DNA of 64,000 nt. It comes from an uncultured Treponema sp. Lineage in GTDB: Bacteria > Spirochaetota > Spirochaetia > Treponematales > Treponemataceae. The translations under genes and the position numbers were made by a program. The stretch lies in contig CAJUBD010000002.1 in assembly GCA_910584475.1 (NCBI GenBank), positions 124,001-188,000 on the forward strand, written 5' to 3'. Of this stretch, positions 53,291-62,574 are shown piece after piece; positions within the stretch are counted from its first letter, which is position 1, and each line of letters opens with the position of its first letter. The notes beneath the pieces were generated by a model, which saw only the letters and a list, made by a program, of their open reading frames with translations, was not told the DNA's origin and did no database searches.

Positions 53291-54457
53291 TCAATTGAAA
53301 ACATAAAATGTCGTGTTCAATTTTCCCGCTTTCAAACTTTTCAAAAGCGGCGCGTAATGCCCGAGACATTTTTGGAATTCCCTGTGCGACGTGATGAAGC
53401 CCATTTGCCAATTCGGGAAATTTTCAAAAAGGCAAGACATTTCCTTGTAAAGGATTTCGGCCTGTGCCGAGTCGCCCAAACGCTCGCCGTAAGGCGGATT
53501 GGAAAGCAGCAAACCTTGCGGATAAGGCGCAATCAAATCCTTGAAATCGGCGCGAACAAAATCCACTCGCTTTATTTTCGCGTCGCTGCCGATTGACTGC
53601 AAAGCGCGTCCAACCATGACGCATGCGCGTTCCACATTTTGCTTGGCGTTTTCGATTGCGCCTTCGTCAATGTCGCTTCCCGTAATTCGGATTTCAACGT
53701 CAGTTCGAATTTTTTCCGCTTCAATTCTGCGCAATTCTTCCGCGCGCTTTTTGTTGAAAAAAGGCAAATTTTCAATCGCGAAATTTCTTCCCAAGCCCGG
53801 CGCGACATCGCAAGCGTAAAACAAGGCTTCGATTGGAATCGTGCCCGAACCGCAGAACGGATCATGCAAAGGAGTTTTCCTGCGCCACAACATCATCTGC
53901 AAAAGAATCGCCGCCATAGTTTCGCGCATCGGAGCAAGCCCGCCCTGTGTCCGATAACCGCGCTTGTGAAGCGGCTGCCCCGAAAGGTCTAGCAGAACTT
54001 GTACGCGATCGTTTTCGACATAAATGCGAACATCGCTTTGCGCGCCAGTTTCAGGCAGAACGTTCATCCGCCAAACTTCGCCAAGTTTTTTGTAAATCGC
54101 CTTTTGCGCCATCGCCTGAATCGTGTGTTCGGATTCGAGACGGCTTTTGTAAACGCGAACTTTGTCCACGACTACGCGCGAATCTTTTTTAAAATAGTTC
54201 TGCCACGGCGCGGCGTAAATTCCGTCGAAAAGCAAATCGAAATTGTCGGCAGGAAATTCCGTTACTTCCAAAAAAACGCGGTCGGCGGTGCGCAGGCACA
54301 AATTGGCGAGAAAAAGCGAATCGCTGTCGCCCAAAAACGCCACGCGCCCCGGAACTTTTTCCGCGCTCGAAGCGGCGAGTTTGTAGCCAAGATGCTTTAT
54401 TTCATTGCCCAAAATTTTTTCCGCGCCCACCGCGCACAAAGCCACAAGATTGTACAT
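53291..54457 (-). CDS. THUMP-domain RNA N2-guanine methyltransferase (RlmL/YpsC type)
   Basis: The 388-residue enzyme begins with a THUMP RNA-binding domain (to about residue 160) and ends with a Rossmann methylase. The DPFCGSGTIPIEA motif binds SAM, and LSNPPYGERLG contains the catalytic NPPY for exocyclic amine methylation of guanine. The RlmK half of proteobacterial RlmL is absent, as in YpsC. A TACACT box lies six bases before the ATG. Confidence 0.9.
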   Translation of the reverse strand: MYNLVALCAVGAEKILGNEIKHLGYKLAASSAEKVPGRVAFLGDSDSLFLANLCLRTADRVFLEVTEFPADNFDLLFDGIYAAPWQNYFKKDSRVVVDKVRVYKSRLESEHTIQAMAQKAIYKKLGEVWRMNVLPETGAQSDVRIYVENDRVQVLLDLSGQPLHKRGYRTQGGLAPMRETMAAILLQMMLWRRKTPLHDPFCGSGTIPIEALFYACDVAPGLGRNFAIENLPFFNKKRAEELRRIEAEKIRTDVEIRITGSDIDEGAIENAKQNVERACVMVGRALQSIGSDAKIKRVDFVRADFKDLIAPYPQGLLLSNPPYGERLGDSAQAEILYKEMSCLFENFPNWQMGFITSHREFQKCLGHYAPLLKSLKAGKLNTTFYVFN

Positions 54458-54518
54458 AATTTGAGTGTAGCATTTTTTCGCGATTTAGGCTAGAGGGACT
54501 CGCGGGGCATTTGCATTG

Positions 54519-54911
54519 TCAAGGAAATTGTTTGACGAGCGATTCCACCCAATACTGGATTCTCTTGGCATTGGCGATTGCAAAACTGACATCATTTTGA
54601 CTCGTAACCAATTGAAATGGATAGCGAGCCTTTACGCCATACTTTGTGAGTGCGGCGCATGCTCTGTAAATATCATCTGAAACATCAATGGAATCCTGCA
54701 AAACTTCCGCCAAAAAAGTCAGGTCATGAGTTTTTTCAATTGGTTTTTGAAAATAAACGAAAGTAGCCTTCAAATACTTTTCAGCAGATTGCTGACAATG
54801 GTAGCATATTATTTCAAGCGGCTTGGGACGCATCGTCGCCTCAATATGAATCGCCGTATCCAAATCCATTTTCGCAAATTTCATCCATTCGAACACATTT
54901 TCTTCATGCAT
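54519..54911 (-). CDS. HEPN-domain protein of a MNT/HEPN pair
   Basis: This 130-residue helical HEPN protein ends with the YGVKARYP region common in nucleotidyltransferase-linked HEPN proteins, and its N-terminus has the WMKFAKMDLDTA and CYHCQQSAEKYLKA helices. It overlaps the MNT gene by eight bases. In characterised modules the HEPN RNase is blocked by AMP transfer from the MNT partner. No full RX4-6H motif is seen, so activity is unproven. Confidence 0.82.
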   Translation of the reverse strand: MHEENVFEWMKFAKMDLDTAIHIEATMRPKPLEIICYHCQQSAEKYLKATFVYFQKPIEKTHDLTFLAEVLQDSIDVSDDIYRACAALTKYGVKARYPFQLVTSQNDVSFAIANAKRIQYWVESLVKQFP

Positions 54912-55212
54912 ATAAAACTATTCCTTCGTTGGAAACCGTTCTTTCAAGCGTGTCCATTTTTGCACGACGCTCAAAGTTAGACATTGTGTCCACCACAAAA
55001 TCCACGGGGCGACGTTTCAACCCCCGCAAAGACATATATGCTTTTGTGAAAACTTCGTTCAAATCCTGCGTATTATCTGGCATTACGATGTAAAAATCAT
55101 AGTCGCTTTGCGCATTGAATGAGCCACGCGCATAAGAACCAAAAAGATACAACTTTTCTGGTTTGAGTTGCTCGAAAATCCTGTCTTTTATAGCGATGAT
55201 TTCGTCATTCAT
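54904..55212 (-). CDS. MNT-domain nucleotidyltransferase (antitoxin-type)
   Basis: The 102-residue minimal nucleotidyltransferase has the pol-beta motif GSYARGSFNAQSDYDFYIV with the two catalytic aspartates. It would adenylylate its HEPN partner. GGAGA precedes the ATG. The pair stands alone between the RNA methylase and pfk genes. Confidence 0.88.
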   Translation of the reverse strand: MNDEIIAIKDRIFEQLKPEKLYLFGSYARGSFNAQSDYDFYIVMPDNTQDLNEVFTKAYMSLRGLKRRPVDFVVDTMSNFERRAKMDTLERTVSNEGIVLYA

Positions 55213-55457
55213 AAAATTCTCCGACTAAAGGACTTGTGAACATTTTATTGCATTTTTGGCGCAATGTCAATTTTATTTCAATGTTTTTGTCAATTTAATA
55301 GAAAAAATTCGCAAATCAATCCCGCAATTTCTTTCGCAAAAAAATTTCCATTCACACGCATTTTTTCCTTGAAAAAAATTTGATTTTGGGTTATCTTATA
55401 ATATAAGACCAAAAAACGCGCAAATATTTTGCCGCGATTTTGTGCAAAGGAGTTTTT

Positions 55458-56852
55458 ATGGCAGAAAAAAAATTCGATTTTACGATAGAAGAACTTGGAT
55501 CTTGCAAATTCGATTCGCCGATTGAACTTTCCAATGTGGTGGGCGACCACAAAGCGAATTATGTCAAGGACAATTCTTTTGTACGCAACGACATAAAAGT
55601 TTATGACAAAAATCAGCCCGACGATTTGACCGTGGCGAACCTTTTGCAAAAGGCAGGTCCTCGCGAAAAAATTTATTTTGACCCGAAAACCGTAAACGCC
55701 GGAATTTGCACTTGCGGCGGACTTTGTCCCGGGCTTAACGACGTGATTCGCGCGATCGTGCGATGCCTGTGGAAACGCTACGGCGTGCATTCGATTCACG
55801 GATTCCAATTCGGTTATCAAGGCTTTTTCGAGGAAAACGGCTATGACACGATTATGCTCGATCCGTACAATGTTGACGAAATTCATAAAATCGGCGGATC
55901 GTTTTTGGGGACAAGCCGAGGCGGCGGACAGCGCGTCGGAGAAATTGTCGACACAATCGTAAAAAAGCACATAAACATGCTTTTCATAATCGGCGGAGAC
56001 GGCACTCAACGCGGCGCGCTCGACATTGCGAATGAAGTCGCAAGGCGGGGATTGGAAATTTCCGTCATCGGAATTCCAAAAACCGTCGACAATGACTTGC
56101 AATTCATCGACCGCTCTTTTGGATTTGAAACTGCCGTCCAAAAGGCGAAGGATGCCGTGGCATCAATTCACATGGAAGCGCATTCCCAGATAAACGGAAT
56201 CGGCTTGGTAAAATTGATGGGGCGCGAATCAGGCTTCATCGCGACGGCGACGGCTCTCGCTTCGCACGAAACGAATTTCTGCCTCATTCCAGAAGTGCCG
56301 TTTGATTTGCAAGGACCGAACGGACTTTTGCACCATCTTGAAGTTCGCCTCGAAAAACGCCATCATGCCGTGATTGTCGTGGCGGAAGGCGCGGGACAGG
56401 AATTGCTTTCAAAGACGAATCAAAAGGACGCTTCGGGTAACATCAAGCTCGCCGACATCGGAACTTATTTGCGCGATGAAATCACGAAATATTTCAAGGA
56501 AAAGGACATCCAAATTAACTTGAAATACATCGATCCGGGCTACCAAGTGCGCGCTGCGGTGACAAACGCCAACGATTCGATTTACTGCGAGCGACTTGGC
56601 AACAATGCCGTCCACGCGGCGATGGCTGGAAAAACGAAAATGGTCGTGGGGCTTGTTCACGATGAATATGTCCATTTGCCAATCCAAATGGTGACTGCGC
56701 AACGAAATGTCGTAGATCCTGAAGGCGCGTTCTGGCGTGACGCTTTGGATGCCACTGGCCAGCCGATTCTTATGGTGAACGATGTGGCCGCCGCAAAAGA
56801 ACGAATTGCGCAAGCGATTGTCGATGCCGGAAAAAAGCCTGCAGAAAAATAG
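55458..56852 (+). CDS. pfkA: 6-phosphofructokinase, clade X (ATP-type active site)
   Basis: The 464-residue enzyme phosphorylates fructose 6-phosphate in glycolysis. GGDGTQ (179-184) has the glycine that favours ATP, while PKTVDND (207-213) has the lysine otherwise seen in PPi enzymes. This mix is known from plant and trypanosomatid ATP enzymes. The long N-terminal extension (about 75 residues) fits the group. AAGGAG lies before the ATG at 55458. Phosphoryl donor assignment is an inference. Confidence 0.88.
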   Translation: MAEKKFDFTIEELGSCKFDSPIELSNVVGDHKANYVKDNSFVRNDIKVYDKNQPDDLTVANLLQKAGPREKIYFDPKTVNAGICTCGGLCPGLNDVIRAIVRCLWKRYGVHSIHGFQFGYQGFFEENGYDTIMLDPYNVDEIHKIGGSFLGTSRGGGQRVGEIVDTIVKKHINMLFIIGGDGTQRGALDIANEVARRGLEISVIGIPKTVDNDLQFIDRSFGFETAVQKAKDAVASIHMEAHSQINGIGLVKLMGRESGFIATATALASHETNFCLIPEVPFDLQGPNGLLHHLEVRLEKRHHAVIVVAEGAGQELLSKTNQKDASGNIKLADIGTYLRDEITKYFKEKDIQINLKYIDPGYQVRAAVTNANDSIYCERLGNNAVHAAMAGKTKMVVGLVHDEYVHLPIQMVTAQRNVVDPEGAFWRDALDATGQPILMVNDVAAAKERIAQAIVDAGKKPAEK

Positions 56853-57193
56853 AGTCAAGATTTAGACATTGAGGCGACGGAAAATTCAAACAGTTGCGAT
56901 TCGGAATTAGACGCAGATTCTCACGGCGCGTGAGCGACGGCGTAAAATAAAATTCTCGATATGAAAACGGCGATAGTCGTATGAGCGCAAATAAAAAAGA
57001 TAGGACACAGATTTGCAAAGCGTAAAATTATGAATTGTATAAAATCTGCGTCTTACCTGTGCTGATATGTTGCTCTGTTCCGTTTCGTTATTAGGAAATT
57101 TATTTACATCGCCACTTTTGTGGTGTGCAATCTGCGTTTATCCGCGTCAAATTATTTTATGCGACAGAATTCAATTTAGGATGAAATTTCAAG
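56853..57193. other. Intergenic region between pfkA and dnaX
   Basis: I see no gene or clear hairpin in these 341 bases. A TAGGAT box about 12 bases before the dnaX ATG might be its -10 element. Confidence 0.4.
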
Positions 57194-58933
57194 ATGGCTT
57201 ACGAAGTAACAGCTACGCGCCGCCGTCCGCAAAAATTCGAGGATTTAATCGGTCAAGAATTTGTGGCGGCGACGCTTAAAAATTCTATACAAAGCGGAAA
57301 AATCGCCCACGCTTATCTCTTTTCTGGGCCGCGCGGTTGTGGAAAAACTTCCACGGCGCGGATTTTCGCGAAGGCTTTAAATTGCCAAAACGGACCGACG
57401 CCAACACCTTGCGGAGAGTGCGACGCCTGCCGTGAAATCACGAAAGGCTCAAGTCTCGATGTAATCGAAATTGACGGCGCGTCCAACACGAGCGTGAACG
57501 ACGTTCGGCAAATCAAGGATGAAGTTCAGTTTCCGCCGAATTCTTCGCGCTACAAAATCTACATCATCGACGAAGTTCATATGCTTTCTACAAGCGCATT
57601 CAACGCGCTTCTAAAAACAATCGAAGAACCGCCCGAATATGTCGTGTTTATTTTTGCCACGACGGAACTGCAAAAAGTTCCAGCCACGATAAAAAGCCGC
57701 TGCCAGCAATTCAACTTTCGGCTTGTCGCCATCGAAAAAATCAAAGAGCAACTAGCGGCGGCGGCGGCGGAAATCGGAATCCAAGCGGATGACGAAGCTT
57801 TGTATTGGATTGCGCGCGAATCCACAGGCTCGATGCGCGACGCATACACTTTGTTCGACCAAGTGGCGGCGTTCAGCGAAAATCACATCACTTACGAAAA
57901 AATCCGCGACAAACTCGGACTTGTCGGCACGGAAAGATTGAACGCGGTTTTTGAAGAATGCGCGGCGCAAAATGTGGGCTGTGTTCAGGAAAGGCTCGAA
58001 GAATTTTTGCAGGCAGGAATTTCCATCGAGCAGCTCATCACGAACAGCGCGGATTATTTGCGAAGCCTTTTGCTCGTGAAAAACGGAATCACAAAAGAAT
58101 CGCTTTTGGGACAAGACGCGGCGCGTTTCAGCCAAAAAGTTTTGTCGGCGTGGAACAGCGTCCAGCTTGAACGCGCGCTTTCAATTTTCTTGCAACTTTA
58201 TCGCGACGTCCGATATTCACTTTCGCCTCGCTATGAAATTGACTTGGCGTTCAGTAGGCTTTGCTGGCTTTCAGAATATGTTTCGCCCGCGGAAGTAAAG
58301 CAGGCGGTGGACAAAGCTCGCGACCTTTTGGAAAGTCCGCCGCAAAATGTGGCGCAGAAAACACAAAACGGAACGCCGCAATCTTTTAGCGGTGGCGCGG
58401 AAAATGCGCAGAGCGGCGCGCCTAAAGAATTCCACTTTGCGCCATTGAATGTTTCTCAAAATTCCAATTCGCAGAATTTGGATTCCGAAAATTATGCGGA
58501 AAGAAATTCGATCGGACAGAATTTTTCGTCACAAAATTCATTTCAAATTTCATCGGAACAAAAACAACCGGAAAATTCGTCTCGGCAGGAATTCGTCAAA
58601 AACATTCCGATTGACAATTCACTTCAAGGCAGGGCGATTGCCGCGATTTTACTCGAGGACGAAGTTTTGGCTTCGCTTTTGAAGAACACGAAAAATTGGC
58701 GGGCGAGCGACGAAACAATTTTTGCTGAAGCTGTAGACGAATTCCAAAAAAATCAAATCGACTCGAAAATCCAAGTCATAAACAAGGCGATTTCTGGCGC
58801 GCTAGGAAAGGACTATTCTTTTCAAACGCAAGTAGTCACGGCGGAAGAGCAAAATTCGCACGCGGAAATTCCGCAAGTCGTGAACACAGTTTGCAAAGTT
58901 TTCAAAGGAACAATTACGGGAGGAAAAATATGA
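57194..58933 (+). CDS. dnaX: DNA polymerase III gamma/tau subunit
   Basis: This 579-residue clamp-loader ATPase has Walker A GPRGCGKTS, a C4 zinc module (CGECDAC), the DEVHML box and the sensor TTELQKVP. After residue 370 comes a low-complexity Asn/Gln/Ser-rich linker and then a short C-terminal domain. It is followed without a gap by ybaB and recR, the usual recombination and replication operon. Confidence 0.95.
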   Translation: MAYEVTATRRRPQKFEDLIGQEFVAATLKNSIQSGKIAHAYLFSGPRGCGKTSTARIFAKALNCQNGPTPTPCGECDACREITKGSSLDVIEIDGASNTSVNDVRQIKDEVQFPPNSSRYKIYIIDEVHMLSTSAFNALLKTIEEPPEYVVFIFATTELQKVPATIKSRCQQFNFRLVAIEKIKEQLAAAAAEIGIQADDEALYWIARESTGSMRDAYTLFDQVAAFSENHITYEKIRDKLGLVGTERLNAVFEECAAQNVGCVQERLEEFLQAGISIEQLITNSADYLRSLLLVKNGITKESLLGQDAARFSQKVLSAWNSVQLERALSIFLQLYRDVRYSLSPRYEIDLAFSRLCWLSEYVSPAEVKQAVDKARDLLESPPQNVAQKTQNGTPQSFSGGAENAQSGAPKEFHFAPLNVSQNSNSQNLDSENYAERNSIGQNFSSQNSFQISSEQKQPENSSRQEFVKNIPIDNSLQGRAIAAILLEDEVLASLLKNTKNWRASDETIFAEAVDEFQKNQIDSKIQVINKAISGALGKDYSFQTQVVTAEEQNSHAEIPQVVNTVCKVFKGTITGGKI

Positions 58934-59247
58934 ATCCGTTTGACGTGTTAAAAAATTTGAATATGGGATCGATGAAGGAAAATTTGGAAAAGATGCAAGG
59001 GGAACTTGTCGCCATGGAAGCCACTGGCTCTTCGGGTGGAAATATCGTCAGAGTTACGATGAACGGGAAAATGGAAATCACGCGCATCCAGCTCGATCCG
59101 ATTTGCGTTGATCCGCGCGACATAAAAATGCTCGAAGATTTGATTGTGGCCGCGCACCATGACGCGATGTCAAAAATTCAAGAGCAGATAAAAGAAAAAT
59201 ACGGCTCGCTTCTCGGCGGAGCGAATTTTCCGGGATTAAATTTATGA
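58930..59247 (+). CDS. ybaB: YbaB/EbfC nucleoid-associated protein
   Basis: This 105-residue dimeric DNA-binding protein has the VRVTMNGKMEITRIQLDP core of the YbaB fold. The ATG overlaps the dnaX stop, with GGGAGG before it. Its end overlaps the recR start. Confidence 0.93.
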   Translation: MNPFDVLKNLNMGSMKENLEKMQGELVAMEATGSSGGNIVRVTMNGKMEITRIQLDPICVDPRDIKMLEDLIVAAHHDAMSKIQEQIKEKYGSLLGGANFPGLNL

Positions 59248-59834
59248 ACGCAATCGAAGAACTCGTGGAAAGTTTTTCGCGGCTTCCCGGAATCGGAAAA
59301 AAGAGCGCGGGCAGAATCACGAATTTTCTTTTGAAGGCAGACCGCGCTTATGTCGAACGATTCGCCGCGCAGATGGCTTCGCTTCAGGAAAAAATCCACC
59401 CATGTCCGATTTGCGGCAACTGGACAGAAAAAGACCCTTGTCCGATTTGCTCCGACAATTTGCGCGACCAAAGCGTAATTTGCGTGGTGGAACAGCCTCA
59501 AGACGTTTCCACGATAGAATCGTTCCACGAATTCAACGGGCTTTTCCATGTCTTGGGCGGCGTGATTTGCCCTGTGGAAGGAATCGGCCCTGATGAACTG
59601 AACATCGCTCCGCTAGTGCGCCGCGCAAAAGAAGGCGGCGTGCAGGAAATCATCATCGCCACGAACCCAACCGTTGACGGCGACGTGACCTCGCTTTATT
59701 TGCAGCGGATTTTGTCGCAGCAAACTTCGGCAAAAATCACGCGCCTTGCTTCCGGACTTCCTGTGGGAGGGGATTTGGAATACGCCGACCGACTCACGTT
59801 CGCACGAAGCTTTCGCGGGCGGACGGAGATTTAG
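59244..59834 (+). CDS. recR: Recombination mediator RecR
   Basis: This 196-residue ring-forming protein loads RecA together with RecF/RecO. HhH (LPGIGKKSAGR), a C4 zinc finger (CPICGNWTEKDPCPIC) and a Toprim domain (VVEQPQDV) are present in that order. The ATG overlaps the ybaB stop. Confidence 0.96.
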   Translation: MNAIEELVESFSRLPGIGKKSAGRITNFLLKADRAYVERFAAQMASLQEKIHPCPICGNWTEKDPCPICSDNLRDQSVICVVEQPQDVSTIESFHEFNGLFHVLGGVICPVEGIGPDELNIAPLVRRAKEGGVQEIIIATNPTVDGDVTSLYLQRILSQQTSAKITRLASGLPVGGDLEYADRLTFARSFRGRTEI

Positions 59835-59875
59835 GAAAAGCAGAGTTGAGAATGCAAAATTGAAAATTGTAATGG

Positions 59876-60565
59876 TCAAACTGAACAATCGTTAAAAAAT
59901 TTCATTACATTTATAAAAGAATTTATTGTCCTTGACAGATATTTTTCATTGTGGTCATTTTCATGCGCAGATAAATTTCCTTCTTCCCTAACATTGTCCA
60001 TATCCCGCATAATTTCCCAATCCACACCCTCTATTTTCAATTTTTCCAAAGCCTCTCTTAAACAAAAATTCTTACCCAAAGAAGAAATCAAATCAGGAAA
60101 AAGAAAATTCAATTCAACTTCCATCGCCGTCCTAAAATGAACTATTTCGGAACTTGCTTCGGAATCGATTCGCGACAAAGCGGAAATCCCAAGATAGCGG
60201 CATTCGTCAAGCAAGTTTGCGAAAGTGTGCATCGTGTGAAAAGAATCCCATTGCAACTTGTAGAATTTTCCATAGCCCGCAGAATCAAAATGCGTGGAAT
60301 TCCTCTCAATTCGATTTATCGCGAATCCCGCGACATCTTTCCAATGCGGAACAGGAAAAAGTTCTTGCGCCTTTTTGTAATTTTTGATTGCCGCGTCATC
60401 AAGCTCAAGAGTTTCGTAGGCTTCGCCCATTTCGTAGAAAACCATTCCATCGTTTGAATATTTTTCAAGCAAAGGAGCAAATGAGTTCGCGGACGAATCT
60501 TTTGCCAAAACCATTTTCTGATTCGCCGAAACGGCTTCTTTCCAAATATCGCGCCAAATTGACAT
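59876..60565 (-). CDS. TPR and HEPN-like (DUF4145-type) protein
   Basis: The 229-residue protein has an N-terminal TPR-like pair (GMVFYEMGEAYETLELDDAAIKNYKKAQELFP) and a helical C-terminus that looks like DUF4145/HEPN domains (MDNVREEGNLSAHE). The function is unknown. GAGGG supports the ATG at 60565. It opens the accessory patch. Confidence 0.65.
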   Translation of the reverse strand: MSIWRDIWKEAVSANQKMVLAKDSSANSFAPLLEKYSNDGMVFYEMGEAYETLELDDAAIKNYKKAQELFPVPHWKDVAGFAINRIERNSTHFDSAGYGKFYKLQWDSFHTMHTFANLLDECRYLGISALSRIDSEASSEIVHFRTAMEVELNFLFPDLISSLGKNFCLREALEKLKIEGVDWEIMRDMDNVREEGNLSAHENDHNEKYLSRTINSFINVMKFFNDCSV

Positions 60566-60609
60566 AAGCATTTCCCTCACTGATTGCTTATAATTTTATG
60601 AAACAGTTT

Positions 60610-60819
60610 TTAAATTATTCCAAAATGTTTTAATGCAGCTTTTATACATTCACTCTTGCTCTTAGGACATGGGTTTGTCCTCTCATTTTGTGAAATCCTG
60701 TTTAGTGCTTTGCGCATTTTTATTCCGCATTGTTCCTTTATGTCGGCGATCCAACAAGTTTTTACACTCGTATTATATGTTTCTTTGATATAATTTTGAA
60801 TTTGTTTATATGTAGTCAT
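60610..60819 (-). CDS. Small conserved protein (TYKQIQ-YIKE / KTCWIADIKE type)
   Basis: The 69-residue protein contains TYKQIQNYIKETY, KTCWIADIKEQCG and ALKHFGII. I recall this type of small protein from many bacterial genomes, with no assigned function. GGGAG precedes the ATG at 60819. It may bind nucleic acid, which is a guess. Confidence 0.65.
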   Translation of the reverse strand: MTTYKQIQNYIKETYNTSVKTCWIADIKEQCGIKMRKALNRISQNERTNPCPKSKSECIKAALKHFGII

Positions 60820-60909
60820 AAAAACTCCCAAAAAAAGAATGGCAAAAGAATTAATCCTTCACCTTCAGCAGCAAGCTTGAAACAAGTTCCTGGTTTTCTA
60901 AATATTATC

Positions 60910-61098
60910 CTATGCCAATTGATAAAGTTGGCTTCTTGTGCCATCTATTGAAACAGGCTTCTGGCCGTTAACATATATGATCGTGCGATTTCCAAACTGC
61001 CGAACCATTCCTACGCGCCCTCTGAATTCTATCTTCTCGCCGCAAACTATCGCAGTTGTCCCAACCAACATAACTAAAACCAACAACATCTTCTTCAT
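60910..61098 (-). CDS. Small exported protein, paralogue of 61687-62031
   Basis: The 62-residue product has a signal peptide (ending AIVCG) and a core RVGMVRQFGNRTIIYVNGQKP-VS. The pattern G-R..IY.NG..PVS recurs in the product of 61687-62031. The function is unknown. AAGGAAG precedes the ATG. Confidence 0.6.
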   Translation of the reverse strand: MKKMLLVLVMLVGTTAIVCGEKIEFRGRVGMVRQFGNRTIIYVNGQKPVSIDGTRSQLYQLA

Positions 61099-61163
61099 AT
61101 ATTCTTCCTTATATGGTATATGATATGCAAATTACATCTTATGTAACCATATTCGCCACATAA

Positions 61164-61484
61164 TTATTTTTCTAAATTTTCCAAATATCTTATAGTCGCA
61201 ATTATGTATGTAGTCTTGTTGTTATTGTTTCTAAGTTCAGCTCTAGTAATATTACCATTTTTATATTTATCCCAAACATCAAAAACTTCTTCGAATTGCG
61301 TTTTGGACACTTTTTGTATGTTTTCGGCAGTAGGAGAATCATAACTGATGCTGTCCTGCATAATCTCAGAAATTTTAAATTCCTTTGTTCGTATGTTTCC
61401 AGAAACAGACCAATTTGGAATCACGTCGTCGACATTCAATTTTTCCTGGCAAAGTTGCCAGAATGCGTCAAACTTTAATTTCAT
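61164..61484 (-). CDS. Hypothetical 106-residue protein
   Basis: I do not recognise the family. It is a soluble, probably alpha-helical protein with an acidic middle and the segment KTTYIIATIRYLENLEK at the end. GGAGG stands nine bases before the ATG, so it is probably translated. Confidence 0.55.
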   Translation of the reverse strand: MKLKFDAFWQLCQEKLNVDDVIPNWSVSGNIRTKEFKISEIMQDSISYDSPTAENIQKVSKTQFEEVFDVWDKYKNGNITRAELRNNNNKTTYIIATIRYLENLEK

Positions 61485-61565
61485 ATTGCAAAACCTCCTT
61501 AAATATTCAAAATCTTTTTTTCAATAATTTCATGAAAATCGCTATAATTCCGAAAATAAAAATGT

Positions 61566-61685
61566 TTAGATAATATCACTATAGAGGCAGCCTTCCTTCG
61601 TATTGGGGAAGTCATCTATATGGTCGCGGTATGCCCGATTCAAGACGGCCTGCGCGAGCCTGACATATCCCGGATCAATTGCCAT
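61566..61685 (-). CDS. Small hypothetical ORF (39 residues)
   Basis: The frame MAIDPGYVRLAQAVLNRAYR to the TAA stop lies one base downstream of the exported-protein gene and has GAGGAG in reach. Base composition is higher in G+C than the flanks. It might be the tail of a broken phage gene. Confidence 0.4.
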   Translation of the reverse strand: MAIDPGYVRLAQAVLNRAYRDHIDDFPNTKEGCLYSDII

Positions 61686-61686
61686 C

Positions 61687-62031
61687 TTACTTCAGCTCCT
61701 CTGCTATAAAGGCCGTGTCTCGTATGAGTACATAAGTCTTCTGTGTATGCTCGCTACGCCAGCAGTATATGGTGCCATACTTATACATAGATAGCGGAAC
61801 GACAACTGCCTGGGCAAATTCGCCATATACATCGAAGCTCACTGCGGGCTCAGGATAATCTTGTCCAAGCTTGTCGGCGTCGTCCGGAGCATATGAGACA
61901 GGCTCCTTCCCGTTCTCATATATCCATGTTCGAGTACCCATGATACGTCCCAGCCGTATGCCGTCCGCCCAAGTAAAAGCGCCCAGCATCAGCATTTCGC
62001 CAAGCACAATCTTCTTAAAAGACCACATCAT
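61687..62031 (-). CDS. Exported protein with IY.NG..PVS motif
   Basis: This 114-residue product has a signal-like start (KKIVLGEMLMLGAFTWADG) and GRIMGTRTWIYENGKEPVS, matching the 62-residue paralogue. A second domain of about 60 residues follows. Function unknown. The ATG overlaps the end of the helicase fragment. Confidence 0.6.
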   Translation of the reverse strand: MMWSFKKIVLGEMLMLGAFTWADGIRLGRIMGTRTWIYENGKEPVSYAPDDADKLGQDYPEPAVSFDVYGEFAQAVVVPLSMYKYGTIYCWRSEHTQKTYVLIRDTAFIAEELK

Positions 62032-62206
62032 CTATCTCGGTAAGCATCTGCTCCACGCTCTTGTCGCGGATATAGTCGGACAGCTGCTTCTTCTGCTTGA
62101 GGGCTACATACACCTTCATATCAATCGTGTCATTCATAACATAGTCGATATAGAAGCAAGTCCGATGCTGCCCTGTCCTGTATATTCGCGCCTCACACGC
62201 TTCTTG
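62015..62206 (-). pseudogene. C-terminal fragment of a phage-type SNF2 helicase
   Basis: The frame reads QEACEARIYRTGQ, then FYIDYVMNDTIDMKVY and LKQKKQLSDYIRD. This is helicase motif VI and the tail of phage-type SNF2/DEAD enzymes (Q..ARIYRTGQ, TID.KVY.AL..K..L.DYI). The whole N-terminal portion is missing and the frame opens at a stop right before the motif. Confidence 0.7.
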
Positions 62207-62207
62207 T

Positions 62208-62401
62208 GATTTTCACTTTTTCACAATTTGAACATTTTACAAGCACCTTATTTATTTTATCTTATCTTGGTTGGCATTGCAGATTGCATTTACTTGCTGG
62301 CGAGGTGTTACATTTGTAAATTTGCTCAAGCAGTCGTCACAATACGGCTTTTTTGCTTCTTTCAAAAAATCATAAATAATTTCCTTATTATTTTCACTCA
62401 T
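62208..62401 (-). pseudogene. Frameshifted small zinc-finger protein
   Basis: From an ATG at 62401 (GGAGG just before) the frame runs MSENNKEIIYDFLKEAKKPY, CDDCLSKFTNV, and stops at 62252. A CSNCEKVKITRSV tail follows in another frame. The intact form has an N-terminal CxxC and a C-terminal CxxC. A one-base change breaks it. Confidence 0.55.
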
Positions 62402-62574
62402 CGCCCCCTCCATTTCTCAAATCCACGCTTTCATTTTCAGGTATTTTCAATACCCAAAAACATCAATCGGGGTTATTTTAGCGCATTTTATGTGTATTGC
62501 CAATATCTAATTTAATCGATAATGGATACCAACCGTCCATTCTAAAAAGGCAAAATAAAGGCGAAAATAAAAAA

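Noticed and set aside
55290..56141. 283-residue open frame on the minus strand
   Set aside because: It is antisense to the phosphofructokinase gene and has no recognisable features.
58746..58753. A AAA AAT slippery heptamer in dnaX frame that could give a -1 shift
   Set aside because: The -1 frame stays open into ybaB, so it would give a DnaX-YbaB fusion and not a short gamma form. I see no strong hairpin behind the heptamer, and the open frame may be chance.
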